Origin: a bacterium
GTDB taxonomy: Bacteria; Armatimonadota; Fimbriimonadia; Fimbriimonadales; JBAXQP01
Length of the DNA stretch: 9,014 bases
NCBI GenBank assembly: GCA_037131655.1
Contig: JBAXQP010000095.1
Location: 1-9,014 of the forward strand
Direction: 5' to 3'
This document shows, one piece after another, positions 6,788 to 9,014 of the stretch. The stretch's first letter is position 1. Each line of letters starts with the position of its first letter. The notes under the pieces were generated by a model that saw only the letters and a list, made by a program, of their open reading frames with translations, was not told the origin of the DNA and searched no databases. The position numbers and the translations under genes were made by a program.

Positions 6788-6825
6788 ACTTGAGCGGATT
6801 TGACTGCACGAAAGGAAGTAAAAAG

Positions 6826-8502
6826 ATGTTACAGACCGAAACAATGCATACCATCGAACAGCTTCAAAAAGGCTGCGAAAATATGGTCAAATGGATCGAA
6901 GGCCTAGGAGTGATTGTGCTGGAAGGGGAGAGCATCGTCGGCTCATTTCAACAGCCTAAATATGTGGCCGATGAAGATCGCCATAACACCATTGGGGTCA
7001 TGAGTGCGGAAAATTTTGTCGGCTGTCTGCCTGACTTCTCCTCGGACGAATGCAAAGCGGCGACCAAGATCGGTCTTATATCGCCTGTTCCCGGTGGACA
7101 CTGGATTGGAGGGTATGACATCGTCCTCAAGCACGGTCTTCGCCATAAGATCGAGCAGGCTGAAGCCCGCATGGCTGGTCTCGATAAGAACGATCCCGAC
7201 TGTGAGCGTAAACGCGTCTTTCTGGAGTGCTACATCAAGGTCGCAGAGTCGCTCATCGCTTATGCTCACAAGTATGCGGCGGCCTGTCTAGAGCGTGCTG
7301 AAAATGAGACCGATCCGGCCGAGCGTGAGCGGCTATGCAAGATAGCCGATATTTGCCAACGTGTCCCCGAATTCCCTGCAACTACCATGCAGGAAGCGGC
7401 GCAGTCCTTCTGGTTCTGCTACGTCATTGTATCCGACGGGCAGGGCCGCCTGGATCAAACGTTCTGGCCCTATTATGAGGCTGACAAGAAGGCTGGCCGG
7501 ATTACCCGTGAAGGGGCCAAAGCGCTACTGGATGAGATCCAACTGAAGCTTAACCACAATCTTTCGGGGCCGCCATTCTGGCTTAGCGCGATTTTCACTC
7601 TTACTATCGGTGGCCAGAAGCCCGATGGAACCGATGCAACCAATGATTTAACGTACATCATCCTCGAAATCTTCCGCGAGAACCCGCGTGAAGTGCCTAA
7701 TCTTTATGTCCGATGGCATCCAGGTTCACCGCCGGACCTCATACGCGAAGGCCTTAAAACGCTTCGAGAACATGGTGGTCAACCTGCATTCTACGGTGAC
7801 ACTGCACTGGTGTCCGCCCTCGAACGTGTCGGCGCTCCGATAGAATGGGCGCGCGATTACGCTCTTTCCGGCTGTACTGAAGTAATTATCCCCGGCAAGA
7901 GCCATTCGATTGCAGTTGCCGGTTGGCTCAATGCGCCGATGATGGTTGATAATGCCCTCACCGAAGCCGTCAAGAAAGGCGTGACCAGCTTTGAAGAGCT
8001 AATGAATGAAGTGGAGGCGGTCGAGCGCAATGCAGTCCGCTTAATGGTTGACGGTACCCGTGACATCGCCAAGTCTCGAGCTCATTGCGGCAACACCTTC
8101 AACGGACACGGTCTCTTTACTGAGGGGTGTATAGAAGAATGTCGCCCCTATTGGGAAGGCGTTGCTCCCTTCCGAGTCGATCAAGTCCTGCCTGTAGGCA
8201 TCTCCAACGCTGCAGATGCGCTTTATGCCATTAATGAAGTTGTCTTCGAACGAAAGGAACTCACTTTAGCGGAGTTGAGGAAGGCGTTAGACGCTAACTT
8301 CGAAGGCTATGAGACGCTGAAAAAGCGGTTGCGAGCATTACCTAAATTCGGCAACGATATTGAGGCTGTTGATGTTCTTGCGGCGGATATGCTCAAGTTC
8401 ATGGCTAATGAGTTCGACCGTTACGAGACTTATACTAAAGGCCGATACGCCCTTGGCGTCCTTATGGGCGGTGAGAATGTGCATAAGAGCTATGGCATGT
8501 GA
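6826..8502 (+). CDS. Glycyl radical enzyme (pyruvate formate-lyase-like), barrel domain with catalytic Cys-x-Glu; lacks the glycyl radical domain
   Basis: Main body of a glycyl radical enzyme, an oxygen-sensitive class in which a radical on a C-terminal glycine is passed to an active-site cysteine. The ATG at 6826 has AAAGGAAG at 6811-6818, seven bases upstream. Family signs over 558 residues: G-E-S-I-V-G-S (34-40), P-G-G-H-W-I-G-G-Y (89-97) then L-K-H-G-L, the active-site loop L-S-G-C-T-E (Cys350, Glu352), and G-I-S-N-A-A-D-A-L-Y-A-I-N-E-V-V-F (462-478). Cys-x-Glu is typical of the dehydratase, decarboxylase and C-X bond eliminase branches, where Glu acts as base; true pyruvate formate-lyase has Cys-Cys. 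The substrate cannot be assigned. The frame ends in TGA at 8500-8502, just before the family's A-T-P-D-G-R-like motif, and the missing domain is encoded by the overlapping frame. The two together give about 695 residues, short of the usual 780-850, the deficit being mostly before the cysteine. No activating enzyme lies in the window. Confidence 0.85.
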   Translation: MLQTETMHTIEQLQKGCENMVKWIEGLGVIVLEGESIVGSFQQPKYVADEDRHNTIGVMSAENFVGCLPDFSSDECKAATKIGLISPVPGGHWIGGYDIVLKHGLRHKIEQAEARMAGLDKNDPDCERKRVFLECYIKVAESLIAYAHKYAAACLERAENETDPAERERLCKIADICQRVPEFPATTMQEAAQSFWFCYVIVSDGQGRLDQTFWPYYEADKKAGRITREGAKALLDEIQLKLNHNLSGPPFWLSAIFTLTIGGQKPDGTDATNDLTYIILEIFRENPREVPNLYVRWHPGSPPDLIREGLKTLREHGGQPAFYGDTALVSALERVGAPIEWARDYALSGCTEVIIPGKSHSIAVAGWLNAPMMVDNALTEAVKKGVTSFEELMNEVEAVERNAVRLMVDGTRDIAKSRAHCGNTFNGHGLFTEGCIEECRPYWEGVAPFRVDQVLPVGISNAADALYAINEVVFERKELTLAELRKALDANFEGYETLKKRLRALPKFGNDIEAVDVLAADMLKFMANEFDRYETYTKGRYALGVLMGGENVHKSYGM

Positions 8503-8912
8503 CTGGAGCTACCGCTGATGGACGACTTGCCGGTGAGCCAATGGCCGACTCCCTTGGCCCTTCGCAAGGCAGCGCCCTTCATGGCCCGACTGCTGTTATC
8601 CGATCGGTCACAAGACTCGATCATTCCTTATTGAGCGGAGGCTCTGTGTTCAACGTTCGCTTCTCGTTGTCAGATTTGAAGAAGGATGAGAACCTCGAGA
8701 AAGTGGCAGCGCTCGTCGAAGCCTACTTACGCCTTGGCGGCTCTCAAATCCAACCCTGTTTTGTGGACGTTGAAACCCTGAAAGACGCCTACGAGCACCC
8801 CGAACTTCATCGCGATTTGGTCGTAAGAGTAGTAGGCTACTCCGCACGCTTCACCGACCTCGCCAAAGAACTTCAACTGGAAGTCATCGCCCGTAGCGAG
8901 ATGAAAGTCTGA
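8499..8912 (+). CDS. C-terminal glycyl radical domain of the same enzyme, on a separate overlapping frame
   Basis: Encodes the glycyl radical domain missing from the preceding frame. It opens with T-G-A-T-A-D-G-R-L-A-G-E-P (2-14), the usual start of this domain, and has the radical motif V-V-R-V-V-G-Y-S-A-R-F with Gly113 as the predicted radical site, then the normal short tail. G-G-S-Q-I-Q-P-C-F-V-D-V-E-T-L (80-94) and H-P-E-L-H-R-D-L (100-107) are family patterns. As annotated it starts at a GTG whose GTGA overlaps the upstream TGA; the only ribosome-site-like sequence is AAGAG at 8484-8488, ten bases away. It is in the -1 frame relative to the barrel frame, so one lost base near 8499 would explain the split. 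Alternatives are a real two-subunit enzyme with coupled translation (YfiD/GrcA shows that a free glycyl radical domain can work in trans), a frameshift mutation, or a sequencing or assembly error. Confidence 0.8.
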   Translation: MTGATADGRLAGEPMADSLGPSQGSALHGPTAVIRSVTRLDHSLLSGGSVFNVRFSLSDLKKDENLEKVAALVEAYLRLGGSQIQPCFVDVETLKDAYEHPELHRDLVVRVVGYSARFTDLAKELQLEVIARSEMKV

Positions 8913-8927
8913 CGGGAGAAGTGTAAC

Positions 8928-8969
8928 GACATGGATGCAGTAAGCCGAAAGGCCGAACGCATCCATGTC
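8928..8969 (+). repeat. Perfect 11-bp inverted repeat with nested GNRA-type hairpin
   Basis: GACATGGATGC (8928-8938) pairs perfectly with GCATCCATGTC (8959-8969) across 20 bases. That loop itself holds GCC-GAAA-GGC (8944-8953), a small stem with a GNRA tetraloop. It starts 15 bases after the stop of the glycyl radical domain frame. No U-run follows, so it is not a standard intrinsic terminator. It could be a 3'-end stability element, a repetitive extragenic palindrome, or a protein-binding site. A 17-codon open frame starting at 8931 overlaps it and is not supported as a gene. Confidence 0.55.
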
Positions 8970-8992
8970 AATATCTATGCCTAACCTTCACC

Positions 8993-9008
8993 GCCCTTCG
9001 ATAAGGGC
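8993..9008. terminator. Short GC-rich hairpin at the window end, possible terminator
   Basis: GCCCTT (8993-8998) and AAGGGC (9003-9008) form a perfect 6-bp stem with a 4-base loop. Only TT follows before the window ends at CCAT, so whether a U-tract completes a terminator on the plus strand cannot be seen. Confidence 0.25.
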
Positions 9009-9014
9009 TTCCAT

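Noticed and set aside
7473..7661. Minus-strand and alternate-frame open frames inside the glycyl radical enzyme, barrel and NIF3-family genes.
   Set aside because: They lie wholly within strongly supported genes, lack ribosome sites and recognisable domains, and have low-complexity shadow-type translations.
6826..8502. Annotation as true pyruvate formate-lyase (pflB).
   Set aside because: The active site reads Gly-Cys-Thr-Glu, not the Cys-Cys pair of pyruvate formate-lyase, so the lyase symbol is not justified.
8931..8984. 17-codon open frame starting ATG at 8931, possibly the start of an activating enzyme.
   Set aside because: It lies across the perfect inverted repeat, stops at TAA, has a poorly spaced ribosome site and shows no radical-SAM motif.
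8988..9014. Possible C-terminal end of a minus-strand gene (M-E-A-L-I-E-G-R then stop).
   Set aside because: Only eight residues are inside the window and no family can be recognised; the hairpin at 8993-9008 is an equally good explanation.

Overview
The window looks like chromosomal DNA from an uncultured or poorly studied diderm (Gram-negative-type) bacterium with anaerobic metabolism. The evidence is a signal-peptide-bearing beta-barrel protein with a periplasmic Ig-fold chaperone, and a glycyl radical enzyme, a class inactivated by oxygen. A copper-amine-oxidase-like (CuAO-like) N-terminal domain on an outer-membrane barrel would be at home in a phylum such as Armatimonadota, but that is a weak inference. 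There are no tRNA or rRNA genes, CRISPR arrays, insertion sequences or phage genes.

Region 1 (1-4217, + strand) is a four-gene operon in the order of archaic chaperone-usher pilus loci: secreted subunit, PapD-like chaperone, usher-like barrel, second secreted subunit. The two subunits are paralogues. They align over most of their length and share a W-K-x-x-S-[VI]-T-P C-terminus, but the second lacks about 18 residues at its mature N-terminus. The barrel protein is not a textbook usher: it has a CuAO-like N-terminal domain and two carboxypeptidase-regulatory-like domains at the C-terminus. A strong hairpin sits right after the first subunit gene. I read this as a divergent chaperone-usher-like surface fibre system.

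Region 2 (4224-4637, - strand) is a DoxX-family membrane protein that converges on the pilus operon, with 6 bases between the stops. A 280-base intergenic region separates it from the divergent genes to its right.

Region 3 (4918-8912, + strand) holds a NIF3/DUF34-family metal protein, then a good sigma70-type promoter, an alpha/alpha-toroid protein of unknown function, and a glycyl radical enzyme carried on two reading frames. The first frame has the barrel domain with the catalytic Cys-x-Glu motif. The second, overlapping by 4 bases, has the C-terminal glycyl radical domain. This is either a genuinely split enzyme with coupled translation or a one-base frameshift at the domain boundary. No radical-SAM activating enzyme is visible. 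The right end (8913-9014) holds an 11-bp perfect inverted repeat and a second short hairpin but no convincing gene.

The best candidates for something undescribed are the atypical chaperone-usher-like locus and the split glycyl radical enzyme next to a toroid protein.
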